A stretch of DNA of 64,000 bases from Pelagibius sp964472095 (GTDB lineage Bacteria; Pseudomonadota; Alphaproteobacteria; Kiloniellales; Kiloniellaceae). The position numbers and the translations under genes were made by a program. The stretch is from assembly GCA_964472095.1 (NCBI GenBank), contig CAYYIV010000008.1, forward strand, positions 84,585 through 148,584. Direction: 5' to 3'. Of this stretch, positions 45,740 through 53,879 are shown one piece after another. Within the stretch, counting starts at the first letter, position 1. The number at the start of each line of letters is the position of its first letter. The notes under the pieces are model-generated. The model was not told the origin of the DNA and did not search any database. It was given only the letters and a program-made list of their open reading frames with translations.

Positions 45740-46234
45740 TATTAAGAAGGAAGAGGGTCGCGGCAACGCCGGATGGCCGATGCGCCAGTTCTGAACAAAC
45801 CCCTAATCTGCCAGCGAAAAAAGTGAAATTTTCACCTTGCATCGGGAAGCGGATCGGCATATCTACCCCCTGCCCAAATTCGCACGTGCCCGTGGTCGCT
45901 CCCACGACGCCCAACGGCTGGAAAGTCGGGATGGCGGGGCTCTCCTACCCTTCGGAGGGCCGAGCGGCTTAAAGCAACGACGTAGAGGGCTTTTTTGGTC
46001 TCTGCCGGCTTTCCAAAGGCCGGGGTTACTGAAGAGGCAGCTACATCCTTGCCAGTCGTGCGGAGCGGGCTTCCCGTTCCAAGCAAAGGCAGCACTTCAG
46101 GGTCGCGACGACCATGCCGGTGTTCGGCGTGTTCGTGCGACGGCCGGGTCCGCATCGGGCCGCCGTCTCCACAGCGGCGGGCTCCCGGGGCAGCACCGGC
46201 GCATCTTGAACGTCCATGCCAACGGGAGAGCCCG
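45740..46234 (+). ncRNA. Long 5' leader of ornithine decarboxylase, candidate speF-type regulatory RNA
   Basis: About 560 bp separate the AAA gene and the decarboxylase start, with no convincing reading frame. The leader contains small hairpins such as CCCTTCGGAGGG (near 45949) and a later GGGCTTTTTT run (near 45988) that could be an attenuator-like pause site. In alphaproteobacteria the conserved speF RNA motif lies in exactly this position upstream of ornithine decarboxylase. I infer membership from position and structure, not from a covariance search. Boundaries are approximate; the promoter is probably near 45740-45840 where G+C drops. Confidence 0.5.
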
Positions 46235-47365
46235 ATGACCGATCGTGTTCGCGAGTACCTGCGCACCAACCACCACGACGGCCCCTGCCTTGTCGTCGAC
46301 CTGGAAGAGGTGCGTCAAAACTATCTGGCCTTCGGGCAGGCACTGCCCGACAGCCGCATCTTCTACGCCGTGAAGGCCAACCCGGCGCCGGAGATCCTGG
46401 CGGCGCTGGCAGAGCTCGGCTCCTGCTTCGACTGCGCCTCGGTGACCGAGATCGAGGCGGCCCTGGCCGCCGGCGCGACCCCCGAGCGCATCTCCTATGG
46501 CAACACCATCAAGAAGGAGCGCGACATCGCCACCGCCCATGCGCTGGGCGTCGGCCTCTTCGCCGTCGACTGCATCGAAGAGGTGCGCAAGATCGCCCGC
46601 GCCGCCCCCGGCGCGCGCGTGTTCTGCCGCATCCTCTGCGATGGCAGCGGCGCCGACTGGCCGCTGTCGCGCAAGTTCGGCTGCACCCCAAGGCACGCGC
46701 CCGAGGTGCTCGAGGCGGCGCACCGCGCTGGCCTGGTGGCCGCCGGCATTTCCTTCCATGTCGGCTCGCAGCAGCGCAACACCGAGGCCTGGGACGCGGC
46801 CGTCGCCAGCGCCAGCGCGATCTTCCGCACCATGGCCGAGCGCGGCATCCGCCTCAGCCTGGTCAACCTGGGCGGCGGCTTTCCGGCGCGCTACCGCGGC
46901 GACGAGCCGGCGGCAAACCTCTACGGTGTCGCCATCCGCGAGTCGATCCTGCGTCACTTCGGCAACGTCCCGCCCGAGACCATCATCGAACCGGGCCGCG
47001 GCATGGTCGGCTCCGCCGGCATCCTGAAGACCGAGGTCGTACTCATCGCCCGCAAGGATCCCGCCGAGGAACTGCGCTGGGTCTACCTCGACATCGGCAA
47101 GTTCGGCGGCCTCGCCGAGACCATGGATGAGGCGATCCGCTACCCCATCCGCAGCGCCCGCGACGGCGGCACCGCAGGGCCCTGCGTGCTGGCCGGCCCG
47201 ACCTGCGATTCGGCCGACGTGCTCTATGAAAAGACGCCCTACCTGCTGCCGCTGTCGCTGGAGATCGGCGACGAGCTGTTGATCGAGGGCACCGGCGCCT
47301 ACACCACGACCTACGCCTCGGTCGGCTTCAACGGCTTCGCACCGCTGAAGTCCTTCGTCATCTAG
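46235..47365 (+). CDS. PLP-dependent ornithine (or lysine/ornithine) decarboxylase, eukaryotic-type fold
   Basis: The protein is 376 aa from ATG 46235 with GGGAG upstream. Fold-III decarboxylase: PLP lysine in IFYAVKANPAPE (Lys near 46), phosphate-binding HVGSQ and LGGGFPARY, EPGRGMVGSAG and the catalytic cysteine in AGPTCDSADVL. It makes putrescine from ornithine in the cytoplasm. Two genes downstream is homospermidine synthase, which uses putrescine, so the operon makes homospermidine, the usual alphaproteobacterial polyamine. Often named speF/odc in this class. Confidence 0.93.
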   Translation: MTDRVREYLRTNHHDGPCLVVDLEEVRQNYLAFGQALPDSRIFYAVKANPAPEILAALAELGSCFDCASVTEIEAALAAGATPERISYGNTIKKERDIATAHALGVGLFAVDCIEEVRKIARAAPGARVFCRILCDGSGADWPLSRKFGCTPRHAPEVLEAAHRAGLVAAGISFHVGSQQRNTEAWDAAVASASAIFRTMAERGIRLSLVNLGGGFPARYRGDEPAANLYGVAIRESILRHFGNVPPETIIEPGRGMVGSAGILKTEVVLIARKDPAEELRWVYLDIGKFGGLAETMDEAIRYPIRSARDGGTAGPCVLAGPTCDSADVLYEKTPYLLPLSLEIGDELLIEGTGAYTTTYASVGFNGFAPLKSFVI

Positions 47366-47386
47366 GCCGGCGGCGGAGAACCGTCG

Positions 47387-47965
47387 ATGTGGATTGTCGA
47401 CGAAGAGGTGCCGGGCGAGGCCGGCGCCCGCGAGGCCCTGCTGGACCGAGCCCTCGGCCCGGCACGCTTCGCCAAGACCTCCGAGCGCCTGCGCGAAGGG
47501 CGCTTGCCGGTGCTGGCGCTCGCGGCGCGCTTTGACGGGCAGCTGGTCGGCACGCTCCGCCTCTGGTCGGTCGAGGACGACGCCGGCTGCCGCGCCCTGC
47601 TGCTCGGGCCGCTGGCGGTGACGCCGGAACTCCAGGGTCGGGGTATCGGCGCCCGGCTGATGCGCGGCGCCCTCAACCGCGCCGCCGTTGCCGGCCACGG
47701 CGCCGTGCTGCTGGTCGGCGATGCCCCCTACTACGGACGCTTCGGCTTCAGTGCGGCGCTGACCGAGGGGCTGGCGCTGCCGGGGCCGGTCGAGCGCCAC
47801 CGCTTCCTCGGTCACGAGCTGCGGGCCGGCGCACTCGCCAGCGCCCGCGGCCTGCTGCGACCGGCCGGCGAGCTGCAGCCTGCCGCCGCATTCCTGCCGG
47901 CCAGACAGGGCCGGCGTCGCCCCCACAAAGAGACAACAGGCGCAACGTCATCAAACCGCGCTTGA
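47387..47965 (+). CDS. GNAT-family N-acetyltransferase
   Basis: The protein is 192 aa. Motif A is LLGPLAVTPELQGRGIGARLMRGAL, followed by GAVLLVGDAPYYGRFGFSAAL. The GDAPYYGRFGF pattern is the YhbS-like group. It lies between the ornithine decarboxylase and homospermidine synthase genes, 21 bp after the former, so it may acetylate a polyamine or protect against polyamine excess; this is inference from position. The C-terminal ~25 residues are basic and low-complexity. Confidence 0.85.
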   Translation: MWIVDEEVPGEAGAREALLDRALGPARFAKTSERLREGRLPVLALAARFDGQLVGTLRLWSVEDDAGCRALLLGPLAVTPELQGRGIGARLMRGALNRAAVAGHGAVLLVGDAPYYGRFGFSAALTEGLALPGPVERHRFLGHELRAGALASARGLLRPAGELQPAAAFLPARQGRRRPHKETTGATSSNRA

Positions 47966-48056
47966 ACTGGCGGCGAGATTGAGCATGCTGCCGGCCTGAG
48001 GGGTCGGCCAGTCCAAAAGTCGGGTGCCCCCGAACCGAAGCGAGGGAGATTCCGCC

Positions 48057-49490
48057 ATGACCACCCCCTGGCCCGACTACGGTGCCATCAGCGGCCCGAT
48101 CGTGATGATCGGTTTCGGCTCCATCGGCCGCGGCACCCTGCCGCTGATCGAGCGCCACTTCGACTTCGACAGCAGCCGCTTCGTCGTCATCGCCCCGGAC
48201 GATACCGACAAGGCGCTGCTCGACGAGCGCGGCATACGCTTCGTGCAGGCTGCGCTGACTCCCGACAACTACAAGGAGCTGCTGACCCCGCTGCTGACCG
48301 ACGGCGACGGCCAGGGCTTTTGCGTGAACCTCTCGGTTGACGTCTCCTCGCTCGACGTAATGAAGCTTTGCCGCCACCTGCGTGTGCTCTACATCGACAC
48401 CGTGGTCGAGCCCTGGCCCGGCTTCTACTTCGACGAGGATGCCGATCCGGCCTCGCGCACAAACTATGCCCTGCGCGAGACGGTGCGGCAGGAGAAGGCG
48501 CGCAACCCCGGCGGCACCACCGCGGTGTCCTGCTGCGGTGCCAACCCGGGCATGGTGTCCTGGTTCGTCAAGGCGGCGCTGCTGAACATTGCCGCGGACA
48601 CCGGCGTAGACGCCGGCGCCCCCGCGAACCGCGAGGACTGGGCGCGGCTGATGCAGCGCCTCGGCGTCAAGGGCGTCCACATCGCCGAGCGCGACACCCA
48701 GCGTGCCCGCGAGCCCAAGCCGATGAACCAGTTCTGGAATACCTGGTCGGTCGAGGGCTTCCTTTCCGAGGGCATGCAGCCCGCCGAACTCGGCTGGGGC
48801 ACCCACGAAAACTGGATGCCCGAGAACGCGCGCGGCTTCGACTACGGGCCGCAGACGGCAATCTACCTGCTGCAGCCCGGCGCCAACACGCGGGTGCGCA
48901 GCTGGACGCCGACGGCCCAGGCGCAATACGGCTTCCTGGTCACCCACAACGAGGCGATCTCGATCGCCGACTACTACACCGTCCGCGAGGACGGCAGGGC
49001 CGTCTACCGCCCGACCTGCCACTACGCCTACCACCCCTCGGCGGTCGCTGTGCTGAGCCTGCACGAGATGTTCGGGCGCAATGGCCGGGCACCGGATGTG
49101 CACCACATCCTCGACGAGCACGAGATCATCGACGGTATCGACGAGCTGGGCGTGCTGCTCTTCGGCCACGCCAAGAACGCCTACTGGTATGGCTCACAGC
49201 TATCGATCCGGGAGACCCGCAACCTGGCGCCGCACCAGAACGCCACCGGCCTGCAGGTGACATCGGCGGTGCTGGCCGGCATGGTCTGGGCGCTGGAGAA
49301 CCCTGACGCGGGCATCGTCGAAACCGACGAGATGGATCACGCGCGCTGCCTCAAGGTGCAGCGGCCCTACCTCGGCCCCGTCGTCGGCGTCTACACCGAC
49401 TGGACGCCGCTCAGCGACCGCCGCGGCTTCTTCCCCGAGGATATCGACTCCTCCGACCCCTGGCAGTTCCGCAACATCCTGGTGCGCTGA
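48057..49490 (+). CDS. hss: Homospermidine synthase
   Basis: The protein is 477 aa from ATG 48057 (MTTPWPDYGAISGPIVMIGFGSIGRGTLPL), with GAGGGAG upstream. The N-terminal NAD-binding Rossmann fold (GFGSIGRG), CCGANPGMVSWFVK, the active-site stretch NQFWNTWSVEGF and WGTHENWMP are those of bacterial HSS. It condenses two putrescines via an NAD-dependent imine step to homospermidine. It ends the polyamine operon; the integrated element's left end lies 150 bp after its stop. Confidence 0.95.
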   Translation: MTTPWPDYGAISGPIVMIGFGSIGRGTLPLIERHFDFDSSRFVVIAPDDTDKALLDERGIRFVQAALTPDNYKELLTPLLTDGDGQGFCVNLSVDVSSLDVMKLCRHLRVLYIDTVVEPWPGFYFDEDADPASRTNYALRETVRQEKARNPGGTTAVSCCGANPGMVSWFVKAALLNIAADTGVDAGAPANREDWARLMQRLGVKGVHIAERDTQRAREPKPMNQFWNTWSVEGFLSEGMQPAELGWGTHENWMPENARGFDYGPQTAIYLLQPGANTRVRSWTPTAQAQYGFLVTHNEAISIADYYTVREDGRAVYRPTCHYAYHPSAVAVLSLHEMFGRNGRAPDVHHILDEHEIIDGIDELGVLLFGHAKNAYWYGSQLSIRETRNLAPHQNATGLQVTSAVLAGMVWALENPDAGIVETDEMDHARCLKVQRPYLGPVVGVYTDWTPLSDRRGFFPEDIDSSDPWQFRNILVR

Positions 49491-49640
49491 GGTGGCGAAC
49501 GCCGGGATCGCCGGCGCCTCTCCTCAGGTCACACCGACCCGCCCGGCGTCAGCCTTGGACGGTGGCGTTTCCCAATGGCTTCCGGGCGGCATTCCAGATC
49601 GGAACCCGCACCGTTTTGAGCCATCGATCAAGTCTGGGGA

Positions 49641-49688
49641 AAATGGTGGGCGCACAAGGACTCGAACCTTGGACCCGCTGATTAAGAG
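49641..49688 (-). repeat. attL: 48-bp direct repeat, remnant of tRNA-Lys 3' end
   Basis: It is identical over 48 bp to 63946-63993 and covers tRNA-Lys from the anticodon loop to the encoded CCA end (minus strand) plus three bases. Beyond the anticodon-loop edge the sequence no longer matches a tRNA, so this copy is a non-functional fragment left by integration. Confidence 0.95.
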
Positions 49689-49830
49689 AAAGCCGGTGCA
49701 AGCCATTTCAAGGACTTAGGTCCTTTCGGAATAAGGCTGCTGCCGCTCCATAAAGCACTCATTTCCTTTACTTTTTCGGCACGGACCCGCTAACGTAACG
49801 GCGAAAGGTCCGGCTGCGGACGGCCGGATT

Positions 49831-49855
49831 CCGTTATTTGGGTCTGCCAAATAAG
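49831..49855. promoter_or_regulatory. Left integrase arm-type site or int operator
   Basis: CCGTTATTTG-N6-CCAAATAAG contains the perfect inverted repeat TTATTTGG/CCAAATAA (5-nt loop). The same two boxes recur at the right end (63872-63899, N9 spacing). The site is 143 bp inside attL and just upstream of int, so it may bind the integrase N-terminal domain, the AlpA-like protein, or both. Confidence 0.55.
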
Positions 49856-49873
49856 CGCTATAGGGAGAGTGCC

Positions 49874-51184
49874 ATGCCAAAGACGAAGCTGACAAAGCAG
49901 GGGATCAAGAAGCTGCCCGCCCCACACCCGAGCGGCCGCCAACGCCTCTTCTGGGACACCGAACTCAAAGGCTTCGGCCTTCTCGTATCCGGTAAGACCG
50001 AGACCAAATCCTACGTTGTGCAGCGGATGGTGAACGGACACTCGCGCAGGATCACGCTGCGTACGGTGGTGGAGGCAGAAGCCAAGGACATGTCGCTTGA
50101 GGATATCCGGAAGGAGGCCGCGGACCTCATTCACGACATGCGCCAGGGCAAGGATCCGAAGGCACATCGAGGACCAAAAGCCAACGTCACCCTCCGAGAG
50201 GTGATGAACGATTACGGCAAAGTCAAAGAGCCCATCGAACGCCACCTCAAGAAGTGGCTGGACAAACCCCTGCGCGAGATCACACCCGACGCCGTCGAGA
50301 AGCGGTTCAAACAGATCAAGGAGGAAGTTGCTGCTCGGCAGAAGAAGCGGAAGCGTACATCAGACGCTTTCTCGTCGGACCCAGGCTCGGCCAGCGCCAA
50401 CGGCGCGATGCGGGCACTACGGGCCGTCTGGAACTATGCAGCCAATGGGCGGGTGCCGGAGCTACCACCCAACCCTGTCTCCATCCGCCTCAAGAGGGAC
50501 GCCTGGAACCCGATCCTGCCGCGCGAGCGCCACGTGTCCGGCGACCAACTTCCAGCTTGGTACAAGGCTGCACACACCTATCCCAGCCGCACGATGAGAG
50601 ACTATCTGCTTGTCCTCCTTTTCACCGGCCTGCGTCGCGATGAGGCAGCAGGTCTGCGATGGGCCGACATCGACTTTGCACAGCGTATTATCCTGCTCCC
50701 TGCAAAGCGCGTGAAGGCCAAGCGGAAGCTAAATCTGCCAATGTCGGACTTCGTACACGACCTACTGCTGGCTCGGCGGGAGCTCGGCATTGAGAATGCC
50801 TACGTCTTTCCTGGTGACAGCAAGAGTGGGCACGTTGCGGAGCCGAAGAAGGCTCTGCGCAAGATCGGAGCGGACAGCGGTGTCTACGTGTCTCCACATG
50901 ATCTGCGTCGAACGTTCATTACCGTCGCCAGCCGCTGTCGGATTGCGCCGATGGAGCTAAAGGCCCTGGTCAATCATGCTCTAGGTGGCGACGTTACCGA
51001 GGGCTACAGCCAGGTATCCACGCACGACTTGGCAGAGGCCATGCAGGTCGTCACCGACCGGATCAAGGAACTTTGTCAGATCAAGCCGGACACCAAGCCC
51101 CGCAGGAAGCCACAGGCCAGGAAACGTCCTTCGATAGGGGGAAAGGGCCGCAAAAAGGCTCGGACCAAATCTGCGACCACCTGA
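49874..51184 (+). CDS. Tyrosine recombinase (integrase)
   Basis: The protein is 436 aa from ATG 49874 with AGGGAGAG 5 nt upstream; the earlier in-frame ATG at 49838 lies inside the inverted repeat and is not favoured. An N-terminal DUF4102-like arm-binding domain comes first, then the core-binding domain, then the catalytic domain with R254 (TGLRRDEAAGL), H342 and R345 (HDLRRTF), H368 (NHALGG) and nucleophile Y378 (VTEGYSQ). The C-terminal ~40 residues are a strongly basic tail. It catalyses integration and excision at the tRNA-Lys att sites. It sits at the attL end and reads inward. Confidence 0.97.
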   Translation: MPKTKLTKQGIKKLPAPHPSGRQRLFWDTELKGFGLLVSGKTETKSYVVQRMVNGHSRRITLRTVVEAEAKDMSLEDIRKEAADLIHDMRQGKDPKAHRGPKANVTLREVMNDYGKVKEPIERHLKKWLDKPLREITPDAVEKRFKQIKEEVAARQKKRKRTSDAFSSDPGSASANGAMRALRAVWNYAANGRVPELPPNPVSIRLKRDAWNPILPRERHVSGDQLPAWYKAAHTYPSRTMRDYLLVLLFTGLRRDEAAGLRWADIDFAQRIILLPAKRVKAKRKLNLPMSDFVHDLLLARRELGIENAYVFPGDSKSGHVAEPKKALRKIGADSGVYVSPHDLRRTFITVASRCRIAPMELKALVNHALGGDVTEGYSQVSTHDLAEAMQVVTDRIKELCQIKPDTKPRRKPQARKRPSIGGKGRKKARTKSATT

Positions 51185-51252
51185 GTGGCCTGCAGGCAAT
51201 GGAAAGGGCCGCCCCGAAGGGCAGCCCTAATCCGTGGTAGGCGGTGGTAGGT

Positions 51253-51681
51253 CTACTTCTTGCCGATCTTGATGTGCCCAGCTTCCAGAGCCTTCCGGAT
51301 GGCGACACGACGACGAAGGAAGCCAGCATCCCTCTGTGCCTCCAGGCACTCCCCGACCGTTTGGCCCGACTTGAACAGCCGGAACCTCGAAGCTGCCACG
51401 CTCCCGTCCTCATAAGGCTTCGCGGTGACCACGGTGATGACGTCATCATTCGAGAAGTCATCCAGCGCCCACACGCCGCCTTTGCCGCCGGTCTTCTTAG
51501 TCCGTGCCTTCTTGGTTGCGGGCTTCTTGGCGGCACCTGGCTTGCGCTTCGGGCGGGGCATCCCGGCCGTGGTCTTGGCACCCTTGGCTTTTGCCGGCGG
51601 GCACTTGGTCACGGTCGGCTCGGTGGCCTTCTTCTTGGTGGCCGCCTTCTTGGCCGGGGCGTTCGTCTTGGAAGCGGTCAT
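51253..51681 (-). CDS. Histone H1-like lysine-rich tail fused to a small C-terminal domain
   Basis: The protein is 142 aa from ATG 51681 with GGAGGAG 5 nt upstream. Residues 1 to about 66 are a low-complexity Lys/Ala/Pro tract (AKKAATKKK, KRKPGAAKK, KKARTKK) resembling histone H1 tails and the AlgP/Hc1 class. Residues 68-142 form a compact alpha/beta-looking domain (VITVVTAKPYEDGSVAASRFRLF...GQTVGECLEAQRDAGFLRRRVAIRKALEAGHIKIG) which I do not recognise. It is convergent with the integrase gene. A DNA-coating or chromatin role, perhaps in packaging the element or silencing host or phage genes, is inference. Confidence 0.75.
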   Translation of the reverse strand: MTASKTNAPAKKAATKKKATEPTVTKCPPAKAKGAKTTAGMPRPKRKPGAAKKPATKKARTKKTGGKGGVWALDDFSNDDVITVVTAKPYEDGSVAASRFRLFKSGQTVGECLEAQRDAGFLRRRVAIRKALEAGHIKIGKK

Positions 51682-51896
51682 TTTCTCCTCCTGGTTAACT
51701 GATCATGGCATTTTCGCCACCTTTGATTGTGCTTCCAGGCGGACACGCTCCCAAGACGGAAATGACCGACATCCGGGCTTGCGAGGCCGTTTCTGGGCTT
51801 TTCTGGCAGATTTCGGGGGTTCTGGGCCGCTGCGGTGGGTGCAGGCCAGGATTTGGGGCCGGGGTGGGGCTTTCCCCGACTGCGGGCGTATTTCCA

Positions 51897-51915
51897 CTGC
51901 AGGGGTCCCCTGCAG
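51897..51915. promoter_or_regulatory. Perfect 19-bp palindrome in the int/cargo gap
   Basis: CTGCAGGGG-T-CCCCTGCAG is perfectly symmetrical. It lies in the 341-bp non-coding gap (51682-52022) between the divergent histone-like and cargo genes, so it is a likely regulator-binding site. The rest of the gap holds the next site and no gene I can support. Confidence 0.5.
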
Positions 51916-51961
51916 GGGCTTTCAGCTGGGTCTGCTGCAACCGCCGGGCACTAGAGCGAGC

Positions 51962-51983
51962 ATTGCGCTAAACTCTGCGCAAT
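51962..51983. promoter_or_regulatory. Operator-like inverted repeat before the cargo genes
   Basis: ATTGCGC-TAAACTCT-GCGCAAT is a perfect 7-bp inverted repeat with an 8-nt spacer, about 40 bp upstream of the first cargo start codon. The geometry fits a helix-turn-helix dimer. Confidence 0.45.
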
Positions 51984-52022
51984 ATTTGCAACCGCTCCGA
52001 TTCGCGGTCGATGAGGGGAACG

Positions 52023-52580
52023 ATGCTGATTTGGGGAATTGAGATCGGGCCTGCCGTACTCTCGGTGGTCGCTACTGTGCTGGCAGGGCTAATTCTGGCT
52101 TGGTTCCAACCAAAGGTGAAAATCATATGGTCGGAGCCTCACGAATGGACCTTTTTAGTCCGACCACCCGGCCACCCCGCGGAACCTCTTTTCAATGTGC
52201 ACACCCGCAGTGTGTACGTCCAGAACATAGGTAGGCAACCGGCCGAAGGCGTCGAGGTAATCTTCAACTGGCAGCCGGACAATTACAATCTTTGGCCGAT
52301 CCTCCCTCACACAACCGAGTATATGGAAGATGGGCGCTTCATTATCCGCGCGAACAATCTAGGGCGCCAGGAGTGGTTCCAAATCGAGATGCTGGGCACT
52401 AACAACCTTCCTGCCACAGTGCGGGTTCGTTCGCGGGAGGGTGACGGGAAGCTCGTCAAGGCGAGAGTGATGCGAGTCTTTCCCAGTTGGATCATCTTCG
52501 GCTTCTTGGCGCTGGCGCTGTTGGGAGTGTTTGCGATCATCTATCACATGATTGAATGGCTTCTGCGGATCTTCGGATAG
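52023..52580 (+). CDS. Hypothetical membrane protein with two membrane anchors (cargo)
   Basis: The protein is 185 aa from ATG 52023 with AGGGGA 4 nt upstream; ATG 52011 is in frame but overlaps that site. One membrane helix lies near the N-terminus (VLSVVATVLAGLILAWF), a beta-rich soluble core follows (EPLFNVHTRSVYVQNIGRQPAEGVEVIFNWQPDNYNLWP), and a second helix is at the C-terminus (IIFGFLALALLGVFAIIYHMI). The core pattern VYVQNIGRQPAEGVEV resembles Ig-like folds seen in membrane proteins of phage-defence islands. No family is recognised. First of the plus-strand cargo genes, with its own upstream operator-like repeat. Confidence 0.7.
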   Translation: MLIWGIEIGPAVLSVVATVLAGLILAWFQPKVKIIWSEPHEWTFLVRPPGHPAEPLFNVHTRSVYVQNIGRQPAEGVEVIFNWQPDNYNLWPILPHTTEYMEDGRFIIRANNLGRQEWFQIEMLGTNNLPATVRVRSREGDGKLVKARVMRVFPSWIIFGFLALALLGVFAIIYHMIEWLLRIFG

Positions 52581-52591
52581 GGGGATGGTTG

Positions 52592-53074
52592 ATGGTGGAC
52601 GTAACAGCGATAGCAAGCGCCCTGTCAGCACTAAAGGCGGCAAAAGATATTGCGCAGACGATGGTGGGATTGCGCGACGATGCCGCGTTTAATCAGAAGC
52701 TGATTGAGTTTCAGTCCAAGCTCATAGATGCGAACAACGCTGCATTCGCAGCACAGGATGAACGCGTTGCTTTATTGAATGAGATTGGGCAACTCAAAAA
52801 ACAGATTGCGTCACTAGAAGCATGGGAATCGGAGAAGCAAAGATATCGCTTAACTCAACTAGCCCCAGGCACCATGGTTTACATGGTGATGGAGGAGGCT
52901 CGCGGGGCCGAACCGCCACACTGCATATGCCCGAACTGCTATGAAGACCGGAAAAAGGCGATCCTCCACATTATGAAGGATTACACAGGCACGGCTCACA
53001 TTACCTGCCCGAAGTGCAAGACAAAGCTGCAGTGTTGGGGTGAAGGCGACGGCTTCCCGCTAGCACTCGAATGA
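52592..53074 (+). CDS. Coiled-coil protein with C-terminal zinc ribbon (cargo)
   Basis: The protein is 160 aa from ATG 52592, with a GGGGGA element upstream, 12 bp after the previous gene. The N-terminal helix (ASALSALKAAKDIAQTMVGL) leads into a coiled coil (about 45-85, QLKKQIASLEAWESEKQRY). The C-terminus has two CxxC pairs (CICPNC ... CPKCKTKLQCW), a treble-clef or ribbon-type zinc site. Similar small proteins are scattered in prophages and mobile islands without a known role. It is probably co-transcribed with the upstream membrane protein. Confidence 0.7.
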   Translation: MVDVTAIASALSALKAAKDIAQTMVGLRDDAAFNQKLIEFQSKLIDANNAAFAAQDERVALLNEIGQLKKQIASLEAWESEKQRYRLTQLAPGTMVYMVMEEARGAEPPHCICPNCYEDRKKAILHIMKDYTGTAHITCPKCKTKLQCWGEGDGFPLALE

Positions 53075-53142
53075 TTTTAGACGGCTGCGGCAACTCGATG
53101 CCGTGACCGTTCGCCGATGGTGATTATAAATAGGATGCTTGA

Positions 53143-53715
53143 ATGAATGCCAAGGAATTCGCCGAGGAGATGAAACAGACCGTCGCCGGAATCAAGGCTA
53201 ACGGCATTGAGGCGATCAAATGCGAAAACATCATGGCCTACTTGGATGAGGTTTTGAACTCTCCAGAGGATGAACCAAGGCCCATCGATGTCGAGCGATA
53301 TAGAGCCGACCTCCAGAACTGGATAGAGGCGAACAAGTACCAGCACGAGAACCATTTGGAATTATTCCGGTCGGTCATCACCGCCGGGCAGAATGCAATC
53401 AAGTCTTCGTTCTTGCTCAACGGGGGCGCCGCCGTTGCGTTGCTTGCGTTCATTGCTCACTTGGCGGAATTCGACCCGACCAAAATATCGGCATTTGCGG
53501 CTTGCCTCGTGTACTTCGCTATTGGAGCGTTCGCCGTCGCTGTGATCTCTGGCCTCACCTATCTGTCACAGTGGTGGTATGGAAGTGATTACGGATGGGC
53601 CCGGAAGCTGGGTTTCGGATGCAATATTGCTTGCATCCTTTTGGGCATTGGCTCGTACGCGATCTTTGCATGGGGGTTGCTCGCAGCCCATCGCGCCTTT
53701 CTGACCTTCGGCTGA
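53143..53715 (+). CDS. Hypothetical protein with three C-terminal membrane helices (cargo)
   Basis: The protein is 190 aa. Residues 1 to about 85 are helical and soluble (YRADLQNWIEANKYQHENHLELFRSVITAGQNAIKSSFLL). Then come three membrane helices (GGAAVALLAFIAHLA; FAACLVYFAIGAFAVAVISGL; IACILLGIGSYAIFAWGLL). A soluble sensor-like part followed by clustered helices is the layout of membrane-disrupting effectors in several defence systems, but no diagnostic motif is present. It is 68 bp after the zinc-ribbon gene, same strand. Confidence 0.7.
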   Translation: MNAKEFAEEMKQTVAGIKANGIEAIKCENIMAYLDEVLNSPEDEPRPIDVERYRADLQNWIEANKYQHENHLELFRSVITAGQNAIKSSFLLNGGAAVALLAFIAHLAEFDPTKISAFAACLVYFAIGAFAVAVISGLTYLSQWWYGSDYGWARKLGFGCNIACILLGIGSYAIFAWGLLAAHRAFLTFG

Positions 53716-53795
53716 CATTCACAACTGAATTTGATGCGGAATCAAGATTCGCGCGACGATTGCATCCGCACGCCGCAACGTTTCGGTGGCATTTC

Positions 53796-53860
53796 GCCGG
53801 GTTGGATCGTGAAGCTTTAGAAACGAAAGGTCGGGGGTTCAAATCCCTCACCCGGCACCA
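53796..53860 (+). other. tRNA-Thr-like minigene (acceptor and T arms only)
   Basis: This 65-nt stretch starts GCCGGGT (53796-53802), which pairs perfectly over 7 bp with ACCCGGC, followed by ACCA (ends 53860). A good T arm with loop TTCAAAT and an AGGTC variable loop precede the 3' acceptor strand, as in alphaproteobacterial tRNA-Thr. But only about 25 nt lie between the 5' acceptor strand and the variable loop, too few for both D and anticodon arms; they can form a 4-bp stem with a 12-nt loop. It is either a tRNA with an internal deletion, an att remnant, or a tRNA-like RNA. Confidence 0.6.
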
Positions 53861-53879
53861 TTATTCGGGGGGTGGCAGC

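Noticed and set aside
49492..49719. 75-codon plus-strand frame across attL
   Set aside because: It runs through the tRNA fragment and has no features of a gene.
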